Below, piece after piece: positions 1 through 7,495 of a DNA stretch of 64,000 nt (its first letter is position 1; the number at the start of each line of letters is the position of its first letter). The notes under the pieces were generated by a model. That model saw only the letters and a program-made list of their open reading frames with translations, was not told the origin of the DNA and ran no database searches. Origin of the DNA: Bacteroidota bacterium (lineage in GTDB: Bacteria > Bacteroidota > Bacteroidia > Chitinophagales > Saprospiraceae); assembly GCA_024642705.1 (NCBI GenBank), contig JAHEAQ010000005.1:44931-108930 (forward strand), read 5' to 3'. The position numbers and the translations under genes were made by a program.

Positions 1-1
1 G

Positions 2-214
2 GATGCTGAATCTGAGCAATTGGTTAAAGAAGCTCTTGAAAAAGCAATGAATAATAGAACTGTAATTTCAATCGCGCATAAATTTTCAACCATTTATAAC
101 GCGGACGAAATATTTGTTATGAAACAAGGTTCTATAATTCAGTCGGGAACTCATGAAGAATTATTAAAGTTAGGTGGAGAATATTTGAAAAATTTAGAAT
201 TGCAACGGATATGA
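2..214 (+). CDS. ABC exporter, C-terminal end of ATPase domain (partial)
   Basis: The reading frame is open from the window edge and gives the last 70 residues of a protein. It starts just after the Walker B/D-loop region (DAESEQ) and contains the H-loop (IAHKFSTI), then the usual tail of an exporter-type nucleotide-binding domain (ADEIFVMKQGSIIQSGTHEELL). This is the layout of MsbA-like or other TMD-NBD fused ABC exporters of the inner membrane, where the H-loop histidine contacts the ATP gamma-phosphate. The transmembrane part and the substrate are outside the window. The internal TTG at 20 is not a real start. Confidence 0.85.
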   Translation, partial: DAESEQLVKEALEKAMNNRTVISIAHKFSTIYNADEIFVMKQGSIIQSGTHEELLKLGGEYLKNLELQRI

Positions 215-273
215 AAACTCTTAATCTTTACTTAAAATAATAAATTTGTAATATCTATTGTTAAGTAGGTTGT

Positions 274-281
274 TACATTTG
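274..281 (+). promoter_or_regulatory. Bacteroidota -7 box TACATTTG
   Basis: This exact TAnnTTTG match ends 17 bases before the ATG at 299. Its predicted transcription start lies at about 286, just before that ATG. I see no convincing -33 element at the usual distance. Confidence 0.4.
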
Positions 282-298
282 TATTTTTGAATATATAT

Positions 299-1417
299 AT
301 GAATAAAACTTTAATCTGTATTTTATTTTCTATTCCAAAGTTGCTTTTCGCGCAAATTACAATTGGCGAGGAATCTCTACCTAAAAGAAATGATACTTTA
401 TGGACTCTAGAAGATAATATGCCGAATATCAAATTGGGTTCAGAAGGTAGCGATAAATACTGGGATTTTTCATCTTTAAGTTCTGGTGCAGCATACAAAA
501 TTGTTCTCAAAAATTTTGATCCAACTGTCAACACAAAAAATTTAGATTATGATTATTTGATTAAAGATGTTAATTCTGTTGTCCGTTATTATAAAAAAAA
601 GAAAAATGAGGTTTTTGAAATTGCAATAGAAAGACCTCATCCTATGAATTCAGATTATAATTGTTTTTCACAATATAAGATACCAAAGTTGATGCGGTAT
701 GTGGAAATGAAATATAAAGATGATAAATCGACAAATTCAATTATTTACTTCAATTTACCTGGAAAAGACATTCCTCCAATAATTAGGAAACGATTACCTA
801 TTACTGCAGATTCTTTGAGAGTAAAAATCGAAGAAATACAAGATTTGAGAATTGATGCTTGGGGAAGTTTGAGGCTTTCTTATAATACCTTTGATGTATT
901 ACGACAAGAACAAAATGTATTCATTACTACAAGTGTGGAAGTTTATGGAGCTGGGAAGTGGTCGACTATCAATAGTAATATCCTTGACCCAAACAAAGAT
1001 TTGCTTGGTGATCGTACCGAAAGGTATTATATTTTTTATGCCAAGGATTCAAAAGAGCCAATTGCAAAAGTGAAGATTAATGTGTCTGAAAGACCAATTA
1101 GTGCTGAATTCAAGGCCTCCACAAGTATGAAGCTTATCAATGTAGAATCTGGACAAAGAGCATTTATTTTATCTCCTAATCCATCTTTTGGAGATGTCAA
1201 ACTAGAAATGTTGAACATCGATTATGGCCAATATACTTTTGAAATCTATAATGTTATTGGAAAGAAAATATGGTCTGATAAACTTTTGGTCAACAGAAAT
1301 CTTGAAAGTTATAAATTCGATTTTTCTTTCCTGGGTAAGGGTACCTTCCTTTGGGCTATTACCAATAGTCATGGCGTTAGACTTACTACTAAAAGATTGG
1401 TTATAATTACTCCATAA
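299..1417 (+). CDS. T9SS type A sorting domain-containing secreted protein
   Basis: The protein has 372 residues. I chose the ATG at 299 over a TTG at 287 because it gives a standard signal peptide (MNKTLICILFSIPKLLFAQ) and fits a promoter box at 274-281. The body is unrecognised and probably beta-rich. The last 80 or so residues, from SPNPSFGDVKLEM to KRLVIITP, match a type IX secretion C-terminal domain (SPNP start, EIYNVIGK centre, closing hydrophobic strand). The expected route is Sec export, passage through the T9SS translocon and removal of this domain at the surface. The function of the mature part is unknown; no enzyme motif was seen. Confidence 0.75.
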   Translation: MNKTLICILFSIPKLLFAQITIGEESLPKRNDTLWTLEDNMPNIKLGSEGSDKYWDFSSLSSGAAYKIVLKNFDPTVNTKNLDYDYLIKDVNSVVRYYKKKKNEVFEIAIERPHPMNSDYNCFSQYKIPKLMRYVEMKYKDDKSTNSIIYFNLPGKDIPPIIRKRLPITADSLRVKIEEIQDLRIDAWGSLRLSYNTFDVLRQEQNVFITTSVEVYGAGKWSTINSNILDPNKDLLGDRTERYYIFYAKDSKEPIAKVKINVSERPISAEFKASTSMKLINVESGQRAFILSPNPSFGDVKLEMLNIDYGQYTFEIYNVIGKKIWSDKLLVNRNLESYKFDFSFLGKGTFLWAITNSHGVRLTTKRLVIITP

Positions 1418-1698
1418 GTCTCCATAAATCACAATTCAGAACAAATACTTACTTCTGACTTTTGCTATTTAAAATTAACTAGGCTTCTTCACATATCACC
1501 ACAATAATTTAATTAGATAAACATAATTGAGTTTTATGTATTTGAATTATTCTTTTCAGTGAATGCATAAAACACACGAACTTAACAGACTATTTCCCCC
1601 ATTTTTCTATAAGAGATGCAACTTTTCATAATATAATTAGTCTTTAGTACTGAATTTATACTCTAATTTCTAAATCATTTTTAACAATAAAATTTTAT

Positions 1699-2259
1699 AT
1701 GGAAAAATATTTACTAAGTCTGCTTGCTATTATGTTTGCACTTGGAATTAATGCTCAAAAAGACGAAACCATATTTGGTAATAATGGAATAAGATTTACT
1801 GGAATATGGGGTGGATCTACAACTTTGGTTAATGGGCAGGAAGATAATTTTAACTTTTATGAAGGTGGATACTTTACTTTTGAATTGAATAAAATAGTAT
1901 TAATAGGCTGGAGCCACCACGATTTTAACTCAATAATTAATGATGGGGCGAAAATTAGTTTTAAAACACATGATTTTATTCTTGGTTATTCTCCAACATC
2001 GTATCGATCACTACATCCATATTTATACACTACGGTAGGAAGAGGAACTGCTGATCTAGAAAACGAAGGTAAAGATCGGATTTTAAGTATCCAACCCTCT
2101 GCAAGCATTGAATTGAATGTGCTAAGATGGTTTCGTATAAGTGCGGAAGGTGGTTATCGATTTATCAGCGGCACGGATTTCAATAGTGTATCAGATCAAA
2201 ATTTGTCAGGACCCTTTGTCGGATTAAGATTAAAGTTTGGTTGGTCTTGGGGTAGGTAA
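1699..2259 (+). CDS. Hypothetical outer-membrane beta-barrel-like protein
   Basis: The 186-residue product has a clear Sec signal peptide (MEKYLLSLLAIMFALGINAQ). The rest is made of short alternating hydrophobic/polar strands with many Gly and aromatic residues, ending in GPFVGLRLKFGWSWGR, like the final strand of a small outer-membrane barrel. No named family is recognised with certainty. It is followed at once by a strong intrinsic terminator, so it is probably transcribed alone. The 281 bases before it contain nothing I recognise. Confidence 0.6.
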   Translation: MEKYLLSLLAIMFALGINAQKDETIFGNNGIRFTGIWGGSTTLVNGQEDNFNFYEGGYFTFELNKIVLIGWSHHDFNSIINDGAKISFKTHDFILGYSPTSYRSLHPYLYTTVGRGTADLENEGKDRILSIQPSASIELNVLRWFRISAEGGYRFISGTDFNSVSDQNLSGPFVGLRLKFGWSWGR

Positions 2260-2277
2260 TACTTTCCTTAGGCCATT

Positions 2278-2308
2278 GGGTTGTTTCAAAGGAAACAACC
2301 CCCTTTTT
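2278..2308 (+). terminator. Intrinsic terminator
   Basis: A perfect 10-bp stem (2278-2287 pairing with 2292-2301) has an AAAG loop and is followed by CC and a run of T. It lies 18 bases after the stop of the barrel-like gene. Confidence 0.9.
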
Positions 2309-2371
2309 TATTTTAAATAAAGATAAGGTCCGATTTACAAAATACGTAATAAATAAGCATTAATTGAAGTC

Positions 2372-3313
2372 ATGATATTAACTTGTAACTTCAAATATAT
2401 TGATGTGAATTATAAAGTACAAATCCCAAGTCCATTAGAAGAAATTAAGTTACATCCAGATTATAAAATATATGTTAAGCGTGATGATCTGATTCATCCT
2501 TTTGTTTCAGGTAATAAATATAGAAAACTCAAGTTTAATATCATTGAGGCCCAAAAAAGCAATTACAATGAAATTATAAGTTTTGGTGGAGCTTTTTCAA
2601 ACCATCTCCACGCTTTATCTTTTATTTGTCATCAAAATCATATTCCCTTAAGATTGTTTATTAGGGGTGAAAAAGTGGAAAACCCGACCATTAAATTTAT
2701 TAAAGAAATGGGGGCAAAATTGCATTTTATTGACAGAAACACTTATACCAAAAGAAATGATTTAATTTTTTTAAACGATTTGCAAAACCAATTTTCCGGT
2801 TCTTTCATTATACCCGAAGGTGGGACTAATTCTTTTGCTTTGCTTGGTATGGCAGAATTAGTTAATGAAATTCAATCCTCATTAGGAAATGAAAAAATTC
2901 ATTATTGCGCTTCTTTTGGGTCCGGAGGCACGAGTATTGGCATGCTTAAATATGTTACTTCCCATGATAAAGTTCATATTTTTCCAGCTTTGAAATTTCC
3001 TAATATTGAAAGTGGATTTAATGAAATTAGAAATTCTTTTAATGTAGAACAATCCAATTTTTGCCTTCATGGAGCATACCATTTTGGTGGTTTTGCTAGA
3101 TACAATGATGTATTGATAACTTTTATCAATAAGTTCAAAGAACTCTACCATATTCAGCTCGATCCTCTATATACTGGTAAGCTATTTTATGGAGTAATTG
3201 ATCTATTAAACAAAGGATATTTCCCGATTGGGGATCAAATTGTAATTGTTCACACTGGCGGATTGCAAGGAATTAGTGGTTTCAACGAAAGATTTGGAAA
3301 TTTGTTGAAATGA
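2372..3313 (+). CDS. PLP-dependent ACC deaminase / D-cysteine desulfhydrase family protein
   Basis: This 313-residue protein is a fold-type II PLP enzyme. The lysine that binds PLP lies in SGNKYRKLK (residues 47-54; K52 is the likely Schiff-base residue by family alignment). The substrate loop is GGAFSNH and the phosphate-binding glycine loop is GSGGTSIG. Relatives convert D-cysteine to pyruvate, sulfide and ammonia, or deaminate 1-aminocyclopropane-1-carboxylate. The sequence does not decide between these, and D-cysteine desulfhydrase is the more common role in bacteria. It is monocistronic and ends 5 bases from the convergent purN stop. Confidence 0.8.
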   Translation: MILTCNFKYIDVNYKVQIPSPLEEIKLHPDYKIYVKRDDLIHPFVSGNKYRKLKFNIIEAQKSNYNEIISFGGAFSNHLHALSFICHQNHIPLRLFIRGEKVENPTIKFIKEMGAKLHFIDRNTYTKRNDLIFLNDLQNQFSGSFIIPEGGTNSFALLGMAELVNEIQSSLGNEKIHYCASFGSGGTSIGMLKYVTSHDKVHIFPALKFPNIESGFNEIRNSFNVEQSNFCLHGAYHFGGFARYNDVLITFINKFKELYHIQLDPLYTGKLFYGVIDLLNKGYFPIGDQIVIVHTGGLQGISGFNERFGNLLK

Positions 3314-3318
3314 TAAAT

Positions 3319-3900
3319 TTATTGGTGGCCATTAATAAAATCTTCAATAATACGAGGATAATGAAAATGCTCTAATCTTAGTACTTTCTCCCCAATATCA
3401 TCAGGAGTATCTTCTTCTTCAATGGCGCACGAATCCTGAAAAAGAATTTTTCCTTCATCATAATTTTCATTTACCAAATGGATGGTAATGCCGGATTCTT
3501 CTTCATTATTGTCGTAGACTGCTCTATGCACATGCTGACCAAACATGCCTTTACCGCCATATTTGGGTAAAAGTGCAGGATGAATATTTAATATGTGGTT
3601 TTCAAATTCACTAATGAGGTAAGAAGGAAGTAACCAAAGAAAACCAGCAAGAATAATATAATCAATTTTATAATAATTTAATAATTGAACTATTTTCTCT
3701 GATTTATAAAAAAAATCTTTGTCTATTACTTTTGAATCAATTCCTTTTCTTTCCGCTAAATTCAAAACTCCAGCCTTGGAATTATTAGAAATAATCAATC
3801 CAACTTCTATAGAATCATTATTTTCGAAATAATTTATGATGCTTTCAGCATTAGAACCTTTTCCTGAGGCAAAAATTGCAATTCTTTGACTAGACATCAT
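3319..3900 (-). CDS. purN: Phosphoribosylglycinamide formyltransferase
   Basis: This is the 193-residue GAR transformylase of purine synthesis, which transfers a formyl group from 10-formyl-tetrahydrofolate to glycinamide ribonucleotide. Visible signatures are the phosphate loop ASGKGSNAESI (11-21), the catalytic Asn and His in HILNIHPALLP (N105, H107) and the catalytic Asp in NENYDEGK (D148). Length is normal. Its ATG overlaps the stop of the DUF4835 gene by four bases, so it is the last gene of the bamD-rpoZ-coaBC-DUF4835 operon. In other Bacteroidota I would expect recN in this place (recalled, not checked). Confidence 0.92.
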   Translation of the reverse strand: MMSSQRIAIFASGKGSNAESIINYFENNDSIEVGLIISNNSKAGVLNLAERKGIDSKVIDKDFFYKSEKIVQLLNYYKIDYIILAGFLWLLPSYLISEFENHILNIHPALLPKYGGKGMFGQHVHRAVYDNNEEESGITIHLVNENYDEGKILFQDSCAIEEEDTPDDIGEKVLRLEHFHYPRIIEDFINGHQ

Positions 3901-4802
3901 CTGCTTTTTAATTGACTATACAAAGTGGATTGTGAAGGATCAATTTCAATCAAAACATTATAAATTTGTGCGATTTGTCCACGATCAGATTGAATAAATA
4001 TATCGACTATTTCTTTTCTTTTGCTATCCATGAACATTTGAACTGCTAATGAATTAGGCGCAGCAGCATTAACAGTCTGCACATCTTTAATTGCAGACAG
4101 CATAGTAGCTTTGGCTTTCCCAAAATCATTTCCAGACTCGTCAAGCCCCATTCTATGGTAGGTATAAGAAGCTTCTCTTAGTTTTCTAGTTCTAGGACTC
4201 AATAAGGTTTCTATCATTTTGGCTCTGCTGACATCATTGCTTATATTCCAACCTTTATCAGAATTGGTAATATTAGCAGGAACAGCTGAGGTAATATTTT
4301 GGGCAATCTGAAAATATTTTTCACCACCTAGTGGCGAAAAACTATCATAATCTAAACCCAATATATAATGTATGTAATACAATAACACAGAAGACAGATT
4401 ATCTTTGAAATCATTAATGTTGTTTTCAAGAGGCTGTAATTCCACATAATCGAAAGAAATGCCTTTATCTTGAAAATTTAGCAATTGGGTGGAATAATCA
4501 CTGTTGAAAACGGGGCGGATTGATTGAATTAGAATATCAGCAACAAATGAAGTATTGGATGGATCATCAACAATTGTAATTTGAATATTTCCTTGAATTC
4601 GCTCTTCTGTTTCAAATTGATCCGTGGTCCACTTGTTGTTATTGATAAATTCCGTTATAGACCTTTCTAGAGATTTAAAGATTCTTGGATCTGCTTTATT
4701 AAGCGTTGGACTCGTACTTACTTTTACATTGAAATCAAACTCCTGTGCATTGGATCCAAACTGAAAGCCAATTATTAGTATTAGTATAATTATTTTTCTC
4801 AT
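3897..4802 (-). CDS. DUF4835 family protein (PorD-like)
   Basis: This 301-residue exported protein has a signal peptide (MRKIIILILIIGFQFGSNAQ). It matches the DUF4835 family in its opening (EFDFNVKVSTSP, then conserved DPRIFKSLERSITEFINNNKW), in the central YYIHYILGLDYDSFSP segment, and in its place directly after coaBC. The family occurs only in Bacteroidota, and I recall it being named PorD among T9SS-associated proteins; I cannot verify that name here, and its biochemical role is unknown. It is translationally coupled to purN by a four-base overlap and lies 18 bases after coaBC. Confidence 0.8.
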   Translation of the reverse strand: MRKIIILILIIGFQFGSNAQEFDFNVKVSTSPTLNKADPRIFKSLERSITEFINNNKWTTDQFETEERIQGNIQITIVDDPSNTSFVADILIQSIRPVFNSDYSTQLLNFQDKGISFDYVELQPLENNINDFKDNLSSVLLYYIHYILGLDYDSFSPLGGEKYFQIAQNITSAVPANITNSDKGWNISNDVSRAKMIETLLSPRTRKLREASYTYHRMGLDESGNDFGKAKATMLSAIKDVQTVNAAAPNSLAVQMFMDSKRKEIVDIFIQSDRGQIAQIYNVLIEIDPSQSTLYSQLKSR

Positions 4803-4820
4803 TCCTTTTTTATTCTTCTC

Positions 4821-6017
4821 TTAGAACATAGCAATGACTTGATTAATTATATCATTTGCTACTTTTTTCTTAGATTTTAGTTCAAATTGTTTAGAAAGAC
4901 CGTTCTTCATGATGAATTGAACTTTATTGGTATCATGTTTAAAACCAACACCTTCATCACCAAGGGTGTTTAATACTATGAAGTCTAAATTTTTTCTTTC
5001 TAGTTTGGAAGATGCATTTTCTATGCCATTGTTTGTTTCTAAGGCAAAACCAACAAGAATTTGGTTGAATCTTTTTTCTTTTCCTAAAAAAGCAGCAATA
5101 TCAGTTGTTCTCTTCAATGGAATTTGAAGATCCCCATCTTTCTTTTTTATTTTAATATTGGATTTCTCCAATGGGGTATAATCTGCAACAGCAGCAGCCA
5201 TTATAGCTACATCACATTTCTCAAATTCAGATTTGCAAGCCATAAACATATCTTCTGCGGAACGGACTTTAATAAGCTTAGAAATATTGCTTGATGGTTG
5301 CATAATTCCTGGGCCCAGGACCAAAATTACTTCCGCACCCCTTGAACTTGCTTCTTCTGCAATTGCTACACCCATTTTTCCGGAACTATTATTTCCAATA
5401 TAACGAACTGGGTCAAGATCTTCATATGTGGGTCCAGCCGTAACTAAAAATCGTTTACCTATAAGGTCTTTTTTTTTTGAAAAGAAATCGTTTAGAATGG
5501 AAATTATTTCATCAGGCTCAGCCATTCTTCCATCACCAATCAAACCACTTGCTAATTCTCCATGATTAACTTCGATGATGTAATTGCCATAACTGCTTAA
5601 AATATCGATATTTCTTTTTGTGGATGGATGTTCCCACATATCAAGGTCCATTGCAGGAGCAAAAAATACGGGACATTTTGCAGAGAGATAGGTTGCTAAC
5701 AACAAATTGTCAGCCAATCCATTAGCCATTTTTGAAATTGTTGTTGCTGTTGTTGGAGCAATAATGAATGCATCAGCCCATAGACCAAGTTCAACATGAC
5801 TGTCCCAATTTCCATTTTCAAAAAGATGGCTATGAATGGGATTTTTAGAAAGTGTACTAATGGTTAATGGAGTGATAAATGCTTTGGCCGCTTCAGTCAT
5901 TATAACTTTTACTTCGCAACCAGATTTAATCAATAATCGGATTAATATTGCAGACTTATATGCTGCAATACTGCCCGTTATGCCTAATACAATTTTCTTA
6001 TTTGATAAGAAATTCAT
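4821..6017 (-). CDS. coaBC: Bifunctional phosphopantothenoylcysteine decarboxylase / phosphopantothenate-cysteine ligase
   Basis: This 398-residue enzyme makes phosphopantothenoylcysteine and decarboxylates it to 4'-phosphopantetheine for coenzyme A. Residues 1-180 are the FMN-dependent CoaC half: GITGSIAAYK, the catalytic His in DSHVELG, a PASANT-type motif (APTTATTISKMANG) and PAMDLDMWEHP, where Asp replaces the usual Asn as I recall for Bacteroidota. Residues 188-398 are the CoaB half with the nucleotide site TAGPTYEDLDPVRYIGN and SSGKMG. Length is normal. It lies 9 bases after rpoZ in one operon. Confidence 0.95.
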   Translation of the reverse strand: MNFLSNKKIVLGITGSIAAYKSAILIRLLIKSGCEVKVIMTEAAKAFITPLTISTLSKNPIHSHLFENGNWDSHVELGLWADAFIIAPTTATTISKMANGLADNLLLATYLSAKCPVFFAPAMDLDMWEHPSTKRNIDILSSYGNYIIEVNHGELASGLIGDGRMAEPDEIISILNDFFSKKKDLIGKRFLVTAGPTYEDLDPVRYIGNNSSGKMGVAIAEEASSRGAEVILVLGPGIMQPSSNISKLIKVRSAEDMFMACKSEFEKCDVAIMAAAVADYTPLEKSNIKIKKKDGDLQIPLKRTTDIAAFLGKEKRFNQILVGFALETNNGIENASSKLERKNLDFIVLNTLGDEGVGFKHDTNKVQFIMKNGLSKQFELKSKKKVANDIINQVIAMF

Positions 6018-6026
6018 AAAAGAAAA

Positions 6027-6368
6027 TTATTCTGTAGTTTGATCCCTTTCTTTATATTCTATCTTAAGTTTATTAGACAGATATTCATGGGTTGCAATTA
6101 CAGCAGGATTAGGAAGTCTCTCATAAAATTTAGAAATCTCTATTTGTTCCTTGTTTTCATGAATTTCCTCAATTGCATCTGTTGTTACTGCAAATTCTTC
6201 TAATTTTCCGTGCAGTTCTTCTTTGAGGTCACTTGATAATTGATTTGCTCTTTTGGAAATAATCTCAATTGCTTCATAGACATTTTGAGTTTTGGATACG
6301 AATCTCTCCATATCTTTTCCTGCTAAATTAGGGTCAATTCCTTGGACTTGTGTTTTTAAGTCGTTCAT
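6027..6368 (-). CDS. rpoZ: DNA-directed RNA polymerase omega subunit (Bacteroidota type)
   Basis: The 113-residue product carries the omega/Rpb6 helix NVYEAIEIISKRANQL and downstream acidic residues, and is longer than the proteobacterial omega. Omega helps fold and assemble the beta-prime subunit of RNA polymerase. The start overlaps the bamD stop by four bases (ATGA), and coaBC follows after 9 bases. Gene order bamD-rpoZ-coaBC supports the assignment, because sequence similarity of this small subunit is low across phyla. Confidence 0.85.
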   Translation of the reverse strand: MNDLKTQVQGIDPNLAGKDMERFVSKTQNVYEAIEIISKRANQLSSDLKEELHGKLEEFAVTTDAIEEIHENKEQIEISKFYERLPNPAVIATHEYLSNKLKIEYKERDQTTE

Positions 6369-7174
6369 ACTGATAAAGATTTTATCTGTTCGTTTGAATT
6401 ATTAATATCGTTCTTAAGTAATTTGATGAATTTACTTCGTGGATATCTTTTCTTAAACTGATTATAATATTTTAAAGTATCTTCAAATCGTTCTTTCTTC
6501 TTTTCGTAAATACTGTTTTCTGCCAACAAAAAAGCTGATCGAATAATATAATAATTAATTTCTTCTACATTTTTTGTGTCTGGGTAATCAACCAACATAT
6601 TTTTAAATGAGGTTATAGCACCTTGATATTCTTTAATTTTAAAATAAAGCTTCCCTTGCTCGAGAGCCTTGACTTCTAATTTTGCTCTTAATTCGTCAAT
6701 TATATCATTGCATTGTTTTACCTTATCACTTGTTGGGAAAGAATTCACAAACAACTGCATCTCATCTATTGCCTTATTAGTATATGTCTGGTCCAATCTA
6801 AAAGATGGAGACAATAAATAATTAGAATAGGCAGCCATAAAACTCGCTTCTTCTTTTCTTGTGCTATTTCCAAATGTTTTGGCATAACTATCAAAATAAT
6901 GAGATGCAAGAATAAAATCTTCTAATTTGTAATGCGTATAAGCATAATTATAGAAAATGTCATCTGCTTCTTTCTTGCCACGATAAAACGGAATGATGAT
7001 ATCGTAAAGAGATTGAGCTTTTAAGTAATTACCAGCTTTATAATGTTTATCAGCATTTTCCAATATTAGTATAGGATCATTGCTGGTTCTAATCTTTTCA
7101 AATTCAGTTTTACATGAAGTAAAACTGCAGATAATTACTAAAAAAGCTATAAGAAATTTAATGGATATTCTCAT
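6365..7174 (-). CDS. bamD: Outer-membrane assembly lipoprotein BamD
   Basis: This 269-residue lipoprotein has a type II signal sequence with lipobox CSFTSC, so the mature protein is anchored by its N-terminal cysteine. The rest is a run of TPR-like helical pairs (for example ADKHYKAGNYLKAQSLYD, YAYTHYKLEDFILASHYF and EYQGAITSFKNMLVDYP), the BamD/ComL architecture. It works with BamA to insert barrel proteins into the outer membrane. It is the first gene of a five-gene operon and has a good promoter immediately upstream (7182-7213). Confidence 0.88.
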   Translation of the reverse strand: MRISIKFLIAFLVIICSFTSCKTEFEKIRTSNDPILILENADKHYKAGNYLKAQSLYDIIIPFYRGKKEADDIFYNYAYTHYKLEDFILASHYFDSYAKTFGNSTRKEEASFMAAYSNYLLSPSFRLDQTYTNKAIDEMQLFVNSFPTSDKVKQCNDIIDELRAKLEVKALEQGKLYFKIKEYQGAITSFKNMLVDYPDTKNVEEINYYIIRSAFLLAENSIYEKKKERFEDTLKYYNQFKKRYPRSKFIKLLKNDINNSNEQIKSLSV

Positions 7175-7181
7175 GAGGGCA

Positions 7182-7213
7182 CAAAATTACACTTTTTTAT
7201 AATAACGAACAAA
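7182..7213 (-). promoter_or_regulatory. Promoter of the bamD-purN operon
   Basis: Read on the minus strand, a -33 TTTG (7210-7213) and a -7 TAATTTTG (7182-7189) are separated by 20 bases, the Bacteroidota consensus arrangement. The -7 box ends only 7 bases before the bamD ATG, so the leader is predicted to be at most a few bases. Confidence 0.7.
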
Positions 7214-7363
7214 GAAAATTATTGTGAATAGAAACTTTGTTGATCCAAAATCTTTCTAATTATCATTTACAACTTTTAAAAATTAGAATTTCATTGACAA
7301 ACTTTTTTTTTAATTAAAAATCAACACATAAATAGAACGAACCTAGGAAGTTAAATATTCAGG

Positions 7364-7393
7364 TTGAATTATTTGTTTTCAAGTTTAAATTTG
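7364..7393 (+). promoter_or_regulatory. Promoter of the glutamate-synthase-like gene
   Basis: A -33 TTG (7364-7366) and a -7 TAAATTTG (7386-7393) lie 19 bases apart. The predicted transcription start, near 7398, is downstream of the possible TTG start at 7364. That rules the TTG out and supports the ATG at 7496 with a leader of about 100 bases. With the bamD promoter at 7182-7213 this accounts for the 321-base gap between the divergent genes. Confidence 0.65.
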
Positions 7394-7495
7394 GCAATTT
7401 TTACTCGGACAGATAAATTATCAAATAAAAATACCACAATTGGTCACATTGATTATCTTTTCACTAATTTTTCAAGGATTAAAATAAAAAACGTA

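Noticed and set aside
4821..6017. PAMDLDMW in CoaC instead of the usual Asn motif, as a possible inactive enzyme
   Set aside because: As I recall, this Asp variant is common in Bacteroidota CoaBC, and all other motifs are intact.
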